A DNA stretch of 64,000 bases from G963674685 sp964591275 (GCA_964591275.1 CAZQAE010000004.1:1-64000), one strand, 5' to 3'; numbered from the stretch's first letter, positions 34,691-43,908 are shown. The notes: generated from the sequence alone by a model not told the origin. A program made the numbers and translations.

Positions 34691-36375
34691 GCGCGAGCGA
34701 TCAATCTTACCGTAAATACCTTTGGGTGATTTATCTTCTGATCGCTTTTGCCGCGGCGGTCACTTATCGCCACGCTCCTCAAAGCCATTTCCAGTCTGAG
34801 ATTGATGTTATCCGGGCCAACGCCGCCAGGACCATGGCCGAATGGGCGCCGAATTTCACGGATACGGCCATGATGCTAAACGCCCAGGCCCTGGCTTCGG
34901 GGGAAACCTTCATGCCCGGAACCTGGTTCTATCATGGCTTGGTTATGAAGCTCTTTGGTCCCGATCCCTCCTGGCACTTTATCGCGGCTCTATTCATTCA
35001 CATGCTGGCGGCCTGGTCCGTAGCGGCGCTGGCCGGCGCACTTTACGGTCGTGCGGCCGCCGCCTGGGCGGGGCTCATTTTCGTCCTTCATCCGGCACTG
35101 GCCGGTATTACGCCCGGCTTCGCCAATGGTCCGGCGATGCTGGCCCTTTTTTGGATCACGCAAGCCTCGCTGCGTTATCTGCGCTTCATTCAAAGCGGCG
35201 AACTAGGACAGCTTATTGCGGCGATGCTTTGTTCATTTTTGGCGGTATCCACCGACGGCATCGGCGTCTTTGCCATTGTCATGATTCTTTGCCTGGAAAT
35301 TTTTTTCAGGTCCATAGGTCAGCGCGCACCGATGCTCAGTCGCGTTTTTTCATTAACGGCGTGCATTGCCTGCGCAATCCTTTTTTACCTGGCCTTAAGA
35401 GTCATCGGAGTTCCCTTGATTCTTGAGCATGTCCGCGGCGGTCTGGACTTCGCCGGAATGTTTCGGGCTGTCATCTTCGGATTCAAGGCCATGAGCATTC
35501 CATCCGCCACAACCGGTGGACTTTCCTTAGCCGCTATCATCATTTCAACGGCGCTTCTTCTGGCCGGTGTTTATAAGGGCCTGGCGGATTACAGCCGCTT
35601 TGTTCCTGTTGTGGCGTTTATCCCGGCAATACTCATTTCTCTTCCTTTTATTTCGGATCCGGGCTTTCCACATCCTGATACTGCAGTCGCATTTATTTGC
35701 CCCGCGTTGTGCTTTTCCCTGATCATCGGCGACCTGATTTCCGGGATCAAAAATCGCTACGTCCTTGTAGGCGCTTTGGCTTTTTGCGCGAGTTATTTCA
35801 GTTCGCAGACCGCTGGCCGCGTGGAGCTTGCCGTTGCTCGCGGTCGCCAGATACGCTTGGTCGCCGACGAGATCAATGAGGCCTATCAGACAATGCCGGG
35901 CGAGGCGGACATTTATCTGATCGACGACGGGATCGACTCGATGCCCCTTCTGGTCGGGCACCTCGACTTCGTTTACCGATACGGATTGACGCATCAAACC
36001 CGCTTCTCATTCGTGCATGGCGGTTTTCTATTTTCCGGCGACGCCCACTCGCCGGTGGGAAAAATCGACAATGTCATGCGCTTGGAAATCAACCGGGCCA
36101 TGAGCCTGATCGGATGGGACGCCACGCACGACGGGCTGGTTGTCCTCAATCCGATCATCACGGGGAAAATGACAGCGGCTGAAAGCCTGATGGATCAAAA
36201 CGGGAGAAGGGTTGAGCCTTTTTCCCTCGGCGGCGAAGGCGCTGTCAGGGCTTGGCGACCCGTTTGCGGCGAGGAGTTGATCGCGCCCGGCCCTCGAACC
36301 TATCGCTGGTTCATCGAGGCGCCGATTTTCAGACTGCATCCCATCGTCGGCAGGAAGGCGAAAATTTTTTATTGA
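34687..36375 (+). CDS. Multi-pass membrane protein, GT-C/PMT-like
   Basis: A 562-residue protein with about ten TM helices (from residue 10 to about 375) and a soluble C-terminal domain of about 180 residues. The overall layout matches the other GT-C-like proteins in the window (411-2018 and 17637-19124). The first loop contains NFTDTAMMLNAQALASGETFMPGTWFYHG, a position often used for catalysis in PMT-type enzymes, but the DE/His motif is not clear. It is translationally coupled to the DciA gene. I infer a role in membrane-associated sugar transfer; a structural role cannot be excluded. Confidence 0.55.
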   Translation: MSASDQSYRKYLWVIYLLIAFAAAVTYRHAPQSHFQSEIDVIRANAARTMAEWAPNFTDTAMMLNAQALASGETFMPGTWFYHGLVMKLFGPDPSWHFIAALFIHMLAAWSVAALAGALYGRAAAAWAGLIFVLHPALAGITPGFANGPAMLALFWITQASLRYLRFIQSGELGQLIAAMLCSFLAVSTDGIGVFAIVMILCLEIFFRSIGQRAPMLSRVFSLTACIACAILFYLALRVIGVPLILEHVRGGLDFAGMFRAVIFGFKAMSIPSATTGGLSLAAIIISTALLLAGVYKGLADYSRFVPVVAFIPAILISLPFISDPGFPHPDTAVAFICPALCFSLIIGDLISGIKNRYVLVGALAFCASYFSSQTAGRVELAVARGRQIRLVADEINEAYQTMPGEADIYLIDDGIDSMPLLVGHLDFVYRYGLTHQTRFSFVHGGFLFSGDAHSPVGKIDNVMRLEINRAMSLIGWDATHDGLVVLNPIITGKMTAAESLMDQNGRRVEPFSLGGEGAVRAWRPVCGEELIAPGPRTYRWFIEAPIFRLHPIVGRKAKIFY

Positions 36376-36483
36376 AGATTCGTTGATTGGCTATAAAACT
36401 TAAGCCCCCCCCCTTTTCATTGGATGCAGCCTCGTGCTAATAATGATGGGTGAAGTACATTGATCGACGGAGTTGGTATTGGA

Positions 36484-36561
36484 ATGGGGCGAATGCGCAT
36501 TGTTTTGATTGCGGTCGTTTCACTGTGTTATTGTGCTCTTATAAAAGACATCAGCAACTAA
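36484..36561 (+). CDS. Possible 25-residue leader peptide upstream of 36577
   Basis: MGRMRIVLIAVVSLCYCALIKDISN is open from 36484 and ends 15 bp before the next ATG, just ahead of that gene's GGGGGA site. A basic start and short hydrophobic core resemble a leader or microprotein. The ribosome site (CGGAG) is about 13 nt upstream, rather far. It may be chance; its tight spacing to the next gene is the main support. Confidence 0.3.
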   Translation: MGRMRIVLIAVVSLCYCALIKDISN

Positions 36562-36576
36562 AGGGGGATTGGCAAC

Positions 36577-37164
36577 ATGGGAAAAATCGATTTCGGCAAC
36601 GCGTTTTCCAGGGGATGGCAGGGATTCACGGCCAATATCGGCACATTAATCATCGGTACGCTTTTGATGGCGATTATCTCAATGACGATCATTCTCATAC
36701 CGATCATGATGGCAGGCTTTATTCATATGTGCCTGAAATCCGTTCGGGGTGAAAAGGTCGAGGTCGGCGATGTATTCGTGGGATTCTCCGACTTCGGGAG
36801 ATATTTCGTCGGCGGATTGCTGATGATTGCCATTAACGTACTGGGCTTCCTGGCTTGCGGCATCGGCATGATTGTCACCAATGGAATCACGATGTTTCTT
36901 TTTGCGCACATGATCATTAAGGGCAAAGGCGCCGGAGAAGCTCTGGGGGATTGCTGGGGATATTTCAAGAGTGACTGGCTGATGGCCATCGTACTGGCTT
37001 TTGTGTCGTCATTCATCTCGCAGGTTGGAGTCTACGCCTTTGGTGTGGGAGTTTTGCTGACGGCGCCTTTCGCCATGTGCGTGGTGGCGGCTGCGTATTA
37101 TGACGTTTTCGGCGGCGCTTCCGCCCCGGCAATGGCGCAACCGGCTACGCCGATAGAGCCCTAA
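36577..37164 (+). CDS. Glycine-rich multi-pass membrane protein, unknown function
   Basis: A 195-residue integral membrane protein with four to five TM segments (about 22-45, 68-100, 110-125 and 135-175) and amphipathic loops. The pattern GxxFSRGWQGFTANIGTLIIGTL and VFVGFSDFGRYFVGGLL resembles small DUF975/DUF2189-like bacterial membrane proteins. The C-terminal tail is Ala/Pro-rich (GGASAPAMAQPATPIEP). AAAGGGGGA precedes the ATG. No substrate or partner is evident. Confidence 0.6.
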   Translation: MGKIDFGNAFSRGWQGFTANIGTLIIGTLLMAIISMTIILIPIMMAGFIHMCLKSVRGEKVEVGDVFVGFSDFGRYFVGGLLMIAINVLGFLACGIGMIVTNGITMFLFAHMIIKGKGAGEALGDCWGYFKSDWLMAIVLAFVSSFISQVGVYAFGVGVLLTAPFAMCVVAAAYYDVFGGASAPAMAQPATPIEP

Positions 37165-37186
37165 ATCGACGAAAAGGGTTCTTAGA

Positions 37187-37266
37187 CCACTGATTCACGA
37201 ACAGTGGTTACAGTCCACGCTGCCTACAAACTGACGCCTACGGCGGGGCTCAATTGGGAGCTGCCG
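37187..37266. repeat. Intergenic hairpin plus dispersed-repeat copy
   Basis: 37187-37209 forms CCACTG...CAGTGG (loop about 9 nt), a short stem after the preceding gene that could terminate it. 37224-37238 (CTACAAACTGACGCC) is an exact 15-base inverted copy of 21998-22012, and both continue into G-rich GGGGC arms. It is thus a second copy of the repeat seen after the M16 gene. Confidence 0.5.
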
Positions 37267-37300
37267 CCAAAAATACTTAATTCTACATTCCGTTATACGG

Positions 37301-37963
37301 TTATTTCAGGGGTGCGACGTAGGGTTTGATATTTTCTTTTTTACCGATGGCGTCAGCGAATTCCTGCGCGCCGGCTTTTGTGGCGAACTTGCCCACGCGC
37401 ACTCTGTGCCATACGCCCTTGCCACCCAGATCGATCTTGACCACGTAAGCTTTGATGCCCTTGGCAAGCCATTTCTTCTGGCGCCCCGTCGCTTCCGCTG
37501 CATTCTGGTGGGCGGATAATTGCACCGTCCATCCGCCGCCAACCGGGGGCGTAGGCGCGGATTGGGCAATTGGCTTCGCCGGCGTGCTTGGGATGGGCAT
37601 CGGAGTGGGAGCGGGCGTCGGTATGGGAGTCGGCTCTGGAGTTTCGAAAATTGGTTCTGGAGTAGCGGGAGTCGGTTCATCCAAAAGATTCACGGGGCCG
37701 GGCGCCGGCGTTTCGACGGAACCTTCACCAGGCATTGTCGGCAGGACATCAAACTGCGTGGGCGTTGGCGCGCCGAAATCCGGCGTGGGCGATGCCTTTT
37801 TGGCCATTTCGGGCCCTTGCATCTGCCCCAAGCCCTTGCCTACGACGACGCCCAGGGCAAACACGATGGCCAGCACAGCCAGAACGCCGGTAAACAGGAA
37901 AGCAACCTGCCTGTTGTCCAACTCAATTGTCAATTTATTGCGAAATTTTCTCAGGTCACGCAT
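37301..37963 (-). CDS. SPOR-domain membrane protein
   Basis: A 220-residue protein: short cytoplasmic start, one TM helix (about 20-42), a Pro/Thr-rich periplasmic linker (about 55-140, with TPEPTPIPTPAPTP-like units) and a C-terminal SPOR domain (about 143-217, GGWTVQLSAHQNAAEATGRQKKWLAKGIKAYVV... and WHRVRVGKFATKAGAQEFADAI). SPOR domains bind glycan strands lacking stem peptides at division sites, so this is a likely septal peptidoglycan-binding protein. The ATG has TGGGG upstream. Confidence 0.88.
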   Translation of the reverse strand: MRDLRKFRNKLTIELDNRQVAFLFTGVLAVLAIVFALGVVVGKGLGQMQGPEMAKKASPTPDFGAPTPTQFDVLPTMPGEGSVETPAPGPVNLLDEPTPATPEPIFETPEPTPIPTPAPTPMPIPSTPAKPIAQSAPTPPVGGGWTVQLSAHQNAAEATGRQKKWLAKGIKAYVVKIDLGGKGVWHRVRVGKFATKAGAQEFADAIGKKENIKPYVAPLK

Positions 37964-38339
37964 TGGCGAACCCCAATTCCAGTATTTGCATTAAGTACAT
38001 AGCATTTGCCGGACCGACCGACAAGACGTGTAATGGCAATCTGGGCATTGGATGGACCTTTTTCGTTTTTGCACAATTTTTTCTCAGCAAAGCGGAAAGC
38101 TATAAAAAATTATTCTCGTCCATGGCCTCTCAGTCAATTTACATAGCTTCATGGCGACTTGAGGATTTTCGCGGATGGCGGCGAGTGGCAAAATTCTCGC
38201 CCCCAAATACCTAAGAAACTAATTTAACTATGTGCAAAAAAGTACTTGATTTATATAAATAAATTGATTATACGAATTTAAGGTGATAGTCAGGCAGCCA
38301 TAGGGTGCATTTTAGAAGAGAAAGGCAGATGGCGAGGAC
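37964..38339. promoter_or_regulatory. Divergent intergenic region with sigma70-like promoter at 38246-38274
   Basis: 376 bp between the SPOR gene (minus) and the ExeA-like gene (plus), notably A+T-rich from 38085. A good sigma70-type candidate is TTGATT at 38246-38251, 17 bp, then TATACG at 38269-38274, about 65 bp before the ExeA-like ATG. No coding frame with protein character was found here. Confidence 0.45.
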
Positions 38340-39287
38340 ATGAGTTATCTGAAGCATTACGGATTCCAGTTCGAGCCGTTCAACAACGCTCCTGACCGCC
38401 GCTTTTTCTGGTCCGGCGCTGATTACGAAAGATCGTTGGCGCGACTAAAATTCGTGGCGGACCGGCGACGTGGCCTTGCCGTATGCACAGGTCCCGTGGG
38501 CCACGGCAAGACGACCCTGGCCCGTCGTCTTTACGACGAACTTCCCGAGCGGAAATTTCACAAAGGCCTGCTCGTGGTGATCCATAGCGATGTGACGGCG
38601 CAGTGGCTGTTGCAGAAAATTGCGGGAGTTCTGGGTGAGAAGGAACCCGCCAAAGATAAACTGGAGCTTTTAGGGCGCATCCATTCGCGCCTTCGCAAAA
38701 TACACAGTTTGGGTAAGAAAACTATTATCCTCATTGACGAGGTACAGATGCTCGCAAGTCGCGAACTCATGGAGGAGTTTCGCGGCTTGTTAAATTTTGA
38801 AGTTCAGGGCTTCAAACTCATCAACTTCATCTTCTTCGGCCTGCCGGAGACGGAAAAAGTGTTGGCCCTGGATCCGCCTTTGCAAAATCGTATCGCCGTC
38901 CACACACATCTGAAGCCTCTCAATGTCGGCGCATCCATACGCTATGTCGCGCATCGAATCCAAACCGCCGGAGGCGATCCGGATATTTTCTCGGACAGAA
39001 TTTTACGCCGGGTTCATGCTCTCTCTGGGGGCGCGCCCCGCCTTATCAACACGCTGTGCGACAATCTATTGCTGGAAGGTTTTCTTGCCGGCGAGCATTC
39101 CCTCACCGCCGCCCTGGTGGATCGGATCGCCGAGGAGATGGGATTGACGAAAAAGAGCGGCTCGACAGTGCTTGATGAGTTGTTCGGCGATGACGACCAG
39201 ACAAAGGTTAGAGCCGAAATCGACATGGACTGGAACGTCAGTTCCGGCGACGACATCGACCAGATTCTTTCTTTCCTGGATAAATAG
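38340..39287 (+). CDS. ExeA/GspA-like AAA ATPase
   Basis: A 315-residue AAA+ ATPase. The start MSYLKHYGFQFEPFNNAPDRRFFW is typical of ExeA/GspA/MshM proteins. Walker A is GPVGHGKTT (near residue 52), Walker B IILIDEVQM (about 132-140) and sensor/arginine block ALSGGAPRLINTLCDNLLL. The C-terminal 45 residues are acidic, without the peptidoglycan-binding domain of full ExeA. Related proteins drive type II secretion or pilus assembly, or transposon targeting (TnsC-like). No secretion-system gene is adjacent. GCGAGG is 2-3 nt before the ATG. Confidence 0.8.
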   Translation: MSYLKHYGFQFEPFNNAPDRRFFWSGADYERSLARLKFVADRRRGLAVCTGPVGHGKTTLARRLYDELPERKFHKGLLVVIHSDVTAQWLLQKIAGVLGEKEPAKDKLELLGRIHSRLRKIHSLGKKTIILIDEVQMLASRELMEEFRGLLNFEVQGFKLINFIFFGLPETEKVLALDPPLQNRIAVHTHLKPLNVGASIRYVAHRIQTAGGDPDIFSDRILRRVHALSGGAPRLINTLCDNLLLEGFLAGEHSLTAALVDRIAEEMGLTKKSGSTVLDELFGDDDQTKVRAEIDMDWNVSSGDDIDQILSFLDK

Positions 39288-39311
39288 TATCGTATTGCAA
39301 GCGAGCCGGAA

Positions 39312-39908
39312 TTAATACAATTGCATGTTCTGTTTAATTATTTTGTCTAAACTAAAAACGCTAATTTTTTTGTCGTATTCCATAATAAAGTGTTTAAAAC
39401 CGGGATTTTTCAGAAGGCTTTCTGGCAGAAATCTAACCTTTCTTAGCTGTAATTCCTTCCAAATATAATTTGGAAAAGTAAATGGCCGAGCAAGAGGATT
39501 ACTATCTCCGCACGCCTGGATTAGAATTCCTTTTTGCTCTAGCGCAATTGTTTCAGGCTCAAGAATGTTTGAATAAATCGTGCTTTGATTTTTGTACAAG
39601 CAATAAGTGATCACCCATTTCTCATTTTGCGACAACGAACCGAGAAACTCCAATGCCTGTTTTCTGATTGCTCTGCTGTTCCAGTAACTGCTAAACCACG
39701 AATAAATACTCACCACCCAAAGAAAAAACGAAGCAAGAGTGGTGATGCTAATCCAGCCTCTGTACTTGATAACAATGTTAGTCAAGCCCAAAGCTTCCTT
39801 CATTCCCGCGGTAGCGGTCAATAGAACAAATCCCAAAAGGAAAACGGCGAAGAAATGCCGAGCTTTCAATTTCATTGCATGAATTATCGCCCCAATGATG
39901 TCTTTCAT
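39312..39908 (-). CDS. Superinfection-exclusion protein B (SieB)-like membrane protein
   Basis: A 198-residue protein with two TM helices (about 16-37 and 49-73) and a C-terminal soluble domain of about 120 residues. The motif NEKWVITYCLYKNQSTIYSN...ALEQKGILIQACGDSNPLARPFTFPNYIWKEL matches the SieB family seen in phage and prophage, whose members abort growth of related phages. It is close to the DUF1828/DUF1829 gene (15 bp) on the same strand and in an A+T-rich segment. Its presence beside HicAB- and Gabija-bearing regions suggests phage defence. Confidence 0.75.
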   Translation of the reverse strand: MKDIIGAIIHAMKLKARHFFAVFLLGFVLLTATAGMKEALGLTNIVIKYRGWISITTLASFFLWVVSIYSWFSSYWNSRAIRKQALEFLGSLSQNEKWVITYCLYKNQSTIYSNILEPETIALEQKGILIQACGDSNPLARPFTFPNYIWKELQLRKVRFLPESLLKNPGFKHFIMEYDKKISVFSLDKIIKQNMQLY

Positions 39909-39923
39909 AAAATGGATGTCTCG

Positions 39924-40688
39924 TTAGGCAACTAATTCCTGGAGAGCGTCCTCACGGTTGTTCCAGAGAACTGGCGTTACATCATAGCTTTTCAGAGCGT
40001 CAACCACATAGGAAGAAACGGCCTGTTCCTTATCATTCAACAAGGCAAATATCTTTGAATCCGGCGCACGAACTTCTTTTGTGTCTATCCAGGCAAAGGC
40101 AAGCGATTCAGCCGTCTGCCGGTTTGGGCGGTTGATTGACTGAAGAATCCGCTCAGGCCTGTTCCGTGACTTCGGAATCACAAAGTCGAAAAGGTGGTCG
40201 TAGCCCGTTTTTCCAGTGAACTTTACGCGGGGAGTGAAACGTATATCTTGCGAGTCAAGCCATGTCATGACATCTTCGTAGAAAATGCTGGCTACCATTG
40301 GAGTAGCCAAATAGAACATGTCGTTAATCGCAAGCATGGCTTGGATCAGATTATGTTTTCTGACAGCGAATGTTTCGGGAGTGGCGACGATCTGCAAGGC
40401 ATGTTCATGCAATTGCACGCCAAAACCGTTCAGTGTCATCTTCAATAACTGCTGACGCTTCGTGCTTTCGAGCTTGCAGCCTGTCTGCTCAAGATCGTCA
40501 ATAATATAACTATCATCGGTGAGAAGGAAGCCGCCATTGTGTTTCTTGGCATAGATCTGGAGGTAGTCGTTATGGCGGTCCAAATAAGGCGTTGTGATTT
40601 CCACCCAGTCCTTCACTTCCCTTAAAACGGTTCTATCCTTAAGCCAAAAGATGTATTTATCCAACAGATTTTGAATGTCTGAAATCAT
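39924..40688 (-). CDS. DUF1828/DUF1829-domain protein
   Basis: A 254-residue protein. The N-terminal block (YIFWLKDRTVLREVKDWVEITTPYLDRHNDYLQIYAKKHNGGFLLTDDSYIIDDLEQTGC) fits DUF1828; the second half (about 130-245, with LQSINRPNRQTAESLAFAWIDTK and LWNNREDAL) fits DUF1829. These fused domains are common on plasmids and in islands, with unknown activity. Its ATG overlaps the TAA of the preceding DUF6978-like gene by one base, so the pair is coupled. Confidence 0.75.
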   Translation of the reverse strand: MISDIQNLLDKYIFWLKDRTVLREVKDWVEITTPYLDRHNDYLQIYAKKHNGGFLLTDDSYIIDDLEQTGCKLESTKRQQLLKMTLNGFGVQLHEHALQIVATPETFAVRKHNLIQAMLAINDMFYLATPMVASIFYEDVMTWLDSQDIRFTPRVKFTGKTGYDHLFDFVIPKSRNRPERILQSINRPNRQTAESLAFAWIDTKEVRAPDSKIFALLNDKEQAVSSYVVDALKSYDVTPVLWNNREDALQELVA

Positions 40689-41134
40689 TAAAACAAAACT
40701 CTAAGGATGTTGGGTGTTTGAGTAATATTACAATAATCCATGAATTCCGTAAGAGTTTGCCAAAGGTCCGTGAGGTTGGTGAATCGATCCTCCGGAATCG
40801 GGTACGCCCATTTGGAGCCAAAGCCTTCTCGATATAAGTGGAGATGCGGTGTTGGGATTTCCTCGTCGTCGGGATTGCGATGCGGGGGTCCCCCCAAATC
40901 CAACCGGATTAGCGGAATGATTTGCCTGGCGCGGTTTTGGTACGTTATTTTTTTTACTTCTATCGAAGCCCGCTGAAGGTCCAGACGAAATTTTTCTTTC
41001 TTATCAGGCGAAACAAGCTCAATCGATTGTTTTTCACCGCGCATTGGAAAGTCCACCGGGTCATTGTTGACAGCGTGTTTTTCCATGGTGATCAGAGCAT
41101 CGGCCTCTCCCTGCGTCAAGCTAATTTCAGTCAT
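40688..41134 (-). CDS. DUF6978-like protein
   Basis: A 148-residue protein with the blocks ITYQNRARQIIPLIRLDLGGPPHRNPDDEEIPTPHLHLYREGFGSKWAYPIP and LWQTLTEFMDYCNI, which I recall from the DUF6978 family. The His-rich PHLHLY strand could bind a metal or nucleic acid. It is first in a three-gene minus-strand operon with the DUF1828/1829 and SieB-like genes. An AGAGGA site precedes the ATG. By context it may be a partner in a toxin-antitoxin-like or defence unit; this is inferred. Confidence 0.65.
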   Translation of the reverse strand: MTEISLTQGEADALITMEKHAVNNDPVDFPMRGEKQSIELVSPDKKEKFRLDLQRASIEVKKITYQNRARQIIPLIRLDLGGPPHRNPDDEEIPTPHLHLYREGFGSKWAYPIPEDRFTNLTDLWQTLTEFMDYCNITQTPNILRVLF

Positions 41135-41288
41135 TTTTTAATCCTCTTTCTGCATCCCTGTCTGAAATCGCCAGTCGAAAAAAAAGAATAACTTTCCAAA
41201 TATACGACCACATTAGCTTTCATGAGAAAAAGCGCAAGACCACATTCCGCTTTCACTCAACTACAGCGTTAGCGACGCCCTCTGGCGC

Positions 41289-43568
41289 TCAGCGGCGGCG
41301 CTTCAGCCTTGACTCATCGATGGGTTCAGCTTTCATTTCCACTCCCGTCGTCATGAGCCAGCCATCCTCGCTCGCCGTGTCGAAGTCCCAGACATCGCCG
41401 GTCCAGCTAATCCAAGCGCGATCCATGCCGTGAAAAACCCAGGGACGCTTGTCGCCGAACCGTATCAACCCGTTGCCGTCAAGGTAGGCCTCCCCGGCGT
41501 CCAGGGTTGATGCGCCGGGAATCATCAGTGTTTGGGCCGTTGTCGTAAGGTCGAACAGACCTGTCTGCGCGGCGTTGAATGTTCTCATCCGATTTTCCGG
41601 CTGCGCCAGGATAAAATCATTTTGCTCGCCTTCGACGCGGGCGGCGGCCATGCCTTCTTCGCTCAGCCAAACGACGTTGCGGGGCGTTTCATCGCTTTGC
41701 GCATAGGGTATGGCAATGCTCAAAAAGCGCCCATGCGTCGTGGAATTAGTATCCCGGATGTCGAGGCTGTTGTGTTCGATCATCTGCATCCAGTGAAAGC
41801 TGTGGATATTCATCAGCACTTCCGCACTGGTCGGTCCGGCGGCGGAGGCCACGTGCACGCGCACGGCCGACTCGCCGGGCATCCATATGCCGCCGTCATC
41901 GGTCTGCGTGAAAGCGAAACCGGAATCTCCCCCGGCCTGTCCGTGCCACAGCACGCCGAAGTTTGCGCTTGTTTCACTGCGCATGTCGTCGGCTACGATG
42001 AGATAATCGTTGTCGGCCCAAAAAACGGTCCTGGTGAAATCCGTATTTCTCCACCGGCTTTCGCCGGTCACGAAGGGCGCGGAGACCTCCGTCATGCCGT
42101 CTGTGATGAAAGCGTCTTCTGCGTTGGGCAAAAGATCGATTGGCGTGGGGGGAGCGTGGCCGTCCACGGTCGGCACGTTATGATGTTCGCCTCGGCGCAC
42201 CTTTTCGTGTTCTTCCCAGGCGATGTAGCCCGGATCCATCAGCAGATATTCGCCCCTGGCGAAGTAGGACAGGGAAAGATTGTCGGCGTGTTCGTGACCG
42301 CCGCCCGCATCCCTGGCCTGACCATTTTCCGCGATAAATGCAAGCCATGAATCATCGCTTTCCCATCCCGAGCGGAAGAAGGCATTGCCGTCGTCGGGCA
42401 AAATAAAATGGGGGCCGAATGTCTCATCCGGCGGCGTGACTTCCAGAGTGTCATCGTAAAAGGCGATGGCTTCGACGTTGAGTTCGGAGCAATGCGTGGT
42501 GAAAAGCGGATTAAAATCGTCGTTCAACCAGTCCCAGGCCAAAAGACCGTCATTGTAACGCGCCGCCACGTGCCCGTTGAAGTATCCCGCCGGATGGGAA
42601 TCGTCCAGGGCCGGCGTGGCGCCGTCGGGCCTTCGAGATTTCACCTTCCAAAGGTGCGTAGCGTAGTTTTTCGGATGATCCATGGGATTGATGATGTCGT
42701 AATCGCTCCATGTGCAGTTTGGCCCAAGCACGCAAAAATCCCGCCTCTTCAATGTGACGTCCTCACCGATCAAGCGGTCGTAGCTCTGAAACATCGGCAG
42801 GTGGTTAACCCCCGAATAATCGGCGTATGAGGGACCTTCCGCGACCACGCCTCCATCGGTTGTCTGCACTTCAAAGACCACATAATACGTCTCGCTCATG
42901 CCCCAGTTGAACCACTTGTTCGCATCCTGATGTTGATTGAAGGTCATGCCCGCCGCTGCGAAGGCCGCGGCCACTTTGGTGCGGTGGTTGTTTTCGTGAG
43001 CGGCGGGAACTACGGCGAGAATATCAATGAAGTCATGATACCATGTGGCGATCAGGCCGGTCAGTTGCGCCTCGATGGCCGCCAGTCGCGCTGGATCAAT
43101 TATGTCGGCACCGGCAAGAATATCGTATGCGTAGCAATATCCTTCGACTGCCTCGGCAATATGAATGTCGCTGCCGTATAAAACGAGCAAATCCCCACCG
43201 AAATCCGGCGCCGAAGCCTCAAGCGCCTGCGCCGCGCGGTCTGCCATATCCTCATCCTGATCGACCCAGGCGACGAATGCAGCGGCCTTGGCGATGTTCG
43301 ACAATGCGTATTCGCGACCGGCGTTGTATGGATCGGGCGGGTCGGCGCTGAAGCCGCCGTTGGCCCGGCTGCGCACCCGGCTCATGAGCGTCGTATAGGG
43401 CCAGCGCGGCAGGCGCTCCTGGATCATTGCCAGATCGTCGGCGTCAAACAAAAGCCGGGGATGCTCCGTAAACTCCGGATGCCACGGACCGGTTGGCTCC
43501 GGATCAGCCAAAGAAGAAACCGGAAGCGCGATAAGAATAAGCAGTATCCCAAAAGTCAGTCGACGCAT
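41289..43568 (-). CDS. Secreted heparinase II/III-like protein
   Basis: A 759-residue exported protein. After the signal peptide (about 1-20, RRLTFGILLILIALPVSSLA) comes an alpha/alpha-toroid domain (about 35-370, with the conserved NNHRTK His/Asn/Tyr region), then the beta-sandwich heparinase II/III domain with the hallmark GGGHEHADNLSLSYFARGEYLLMDPG near residue 420. These enzymes lyse uronic-acid glycosidic bonds in polysaccharides. There is no Asp-rich stretch or Cys tag. I start at 43568 (M of the signal peptide); the open frame extends 48 codons upstream to 43712. A GGGGGGGC run precedes it. Confidence 0.8.
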   Translation of the reverse strand: MRRLTFGILLILIALPVSSLADPEPTGPWHPEFTEHPRLLFDADDLAMIQERLPRWPYTTLMSRVRSRANGGFSADPPDPYNAGREYALSNIAKAAAFVAWVDQDEDMADRAAQALEASAPDFGGDLLVLYGSDIHIAEAVEGYCYAYDILAGADIIDPARLAAIEAQLTGLIATWYHDFIDILAVVPAAHENNHRTKVAAAFAAAGMTFNQHQDANKWFNWGMSETYYVVFEVQTTDGGVVAEGPSYADYSGVNHLPMFQSYDRLIGEDVTLKRRDFCVLGPNCTWSDYDIINPMDHPKNYATHLWKVKSRRPDGATPALDDSHPAGYFNGHVAARYNDGLLAWDWLNDDFNPLFTTHCSELNVEAIAFYDDTLEVTPPDETFGPHFILPDDGNAFFRSGWESDDSWLAFIAENGQARDAGGGHEHADNLSLSYFARGEYLLMDPGYIAWEEHEKVRRGEHHNVPTVDGHAPPTPIDLLPNAEDAFITDGMTEVSAPFVTGESRWRNTDFTRTVFWADNDYLIVADDMRSETSANFGVLWHGQAGGDSGFAFTQTDDGGIWMPGESAVRVHVASAAGPTSAEVLMNIHSFHWMQMIEHNSLDIRDTNSTTHGRFLSIAIPYAQSDETPRNVVWLSEEGMAAARVEGEQNDFILAQPENRMRTFNAAQTGLFDLTTTAQTLMIPGASTLDAGEAYLDGNGLIRFGDKRPWVFHGMDRAWISWTGDVWDFDTASEDGWLMTTGVEMKAEPIDESRLKRRR

Positions 43569-43908
43569 CAAAGCCCCCCCGTTTTCCCAAAAAAAATCAA
43601 ATATTTGATCCGCCTGTCCGCCTGACGGCGCGCAAGGATGAATCATTTCATTGGATAGCATGGATTTCAAGGGAAAAAAACATTTCAATATACTATTGGA
43701 CTTGCATTTCAAAAAACAAAGAGGGATAATGCCTTAAGAGAAAGAAAACTATTATTTTTAACGAATCGGCCCATCGTGAGATGAAGACGAAAAATTGGGC
43801 GAATTTCGTTGCACTTTCCATAAAGTGACTTTTTGAAAAGGGGCTGTGCACGGGCGCTTGTGCGCTGGCGTTGCGTCTCTTTGGTTTTTTTTCGTGGAGG
43901 GTGTTCCA
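43569..43908. promoter_or_regulatory. Divergent A+T-rich intergenic region with 14-bp palindrome (43596-43609)
   Basis: This 340-bp space separates the heparinase-like gene (minus) and the acidic exported-protein gene (plus). ATCAAATATTTGAT at 43596-43609 is a perfect palindrome 28 bp upstream of the heparinase start, well placed to be a repressor operator. No coding frame with protein character is seen. Confidence 0.4.
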
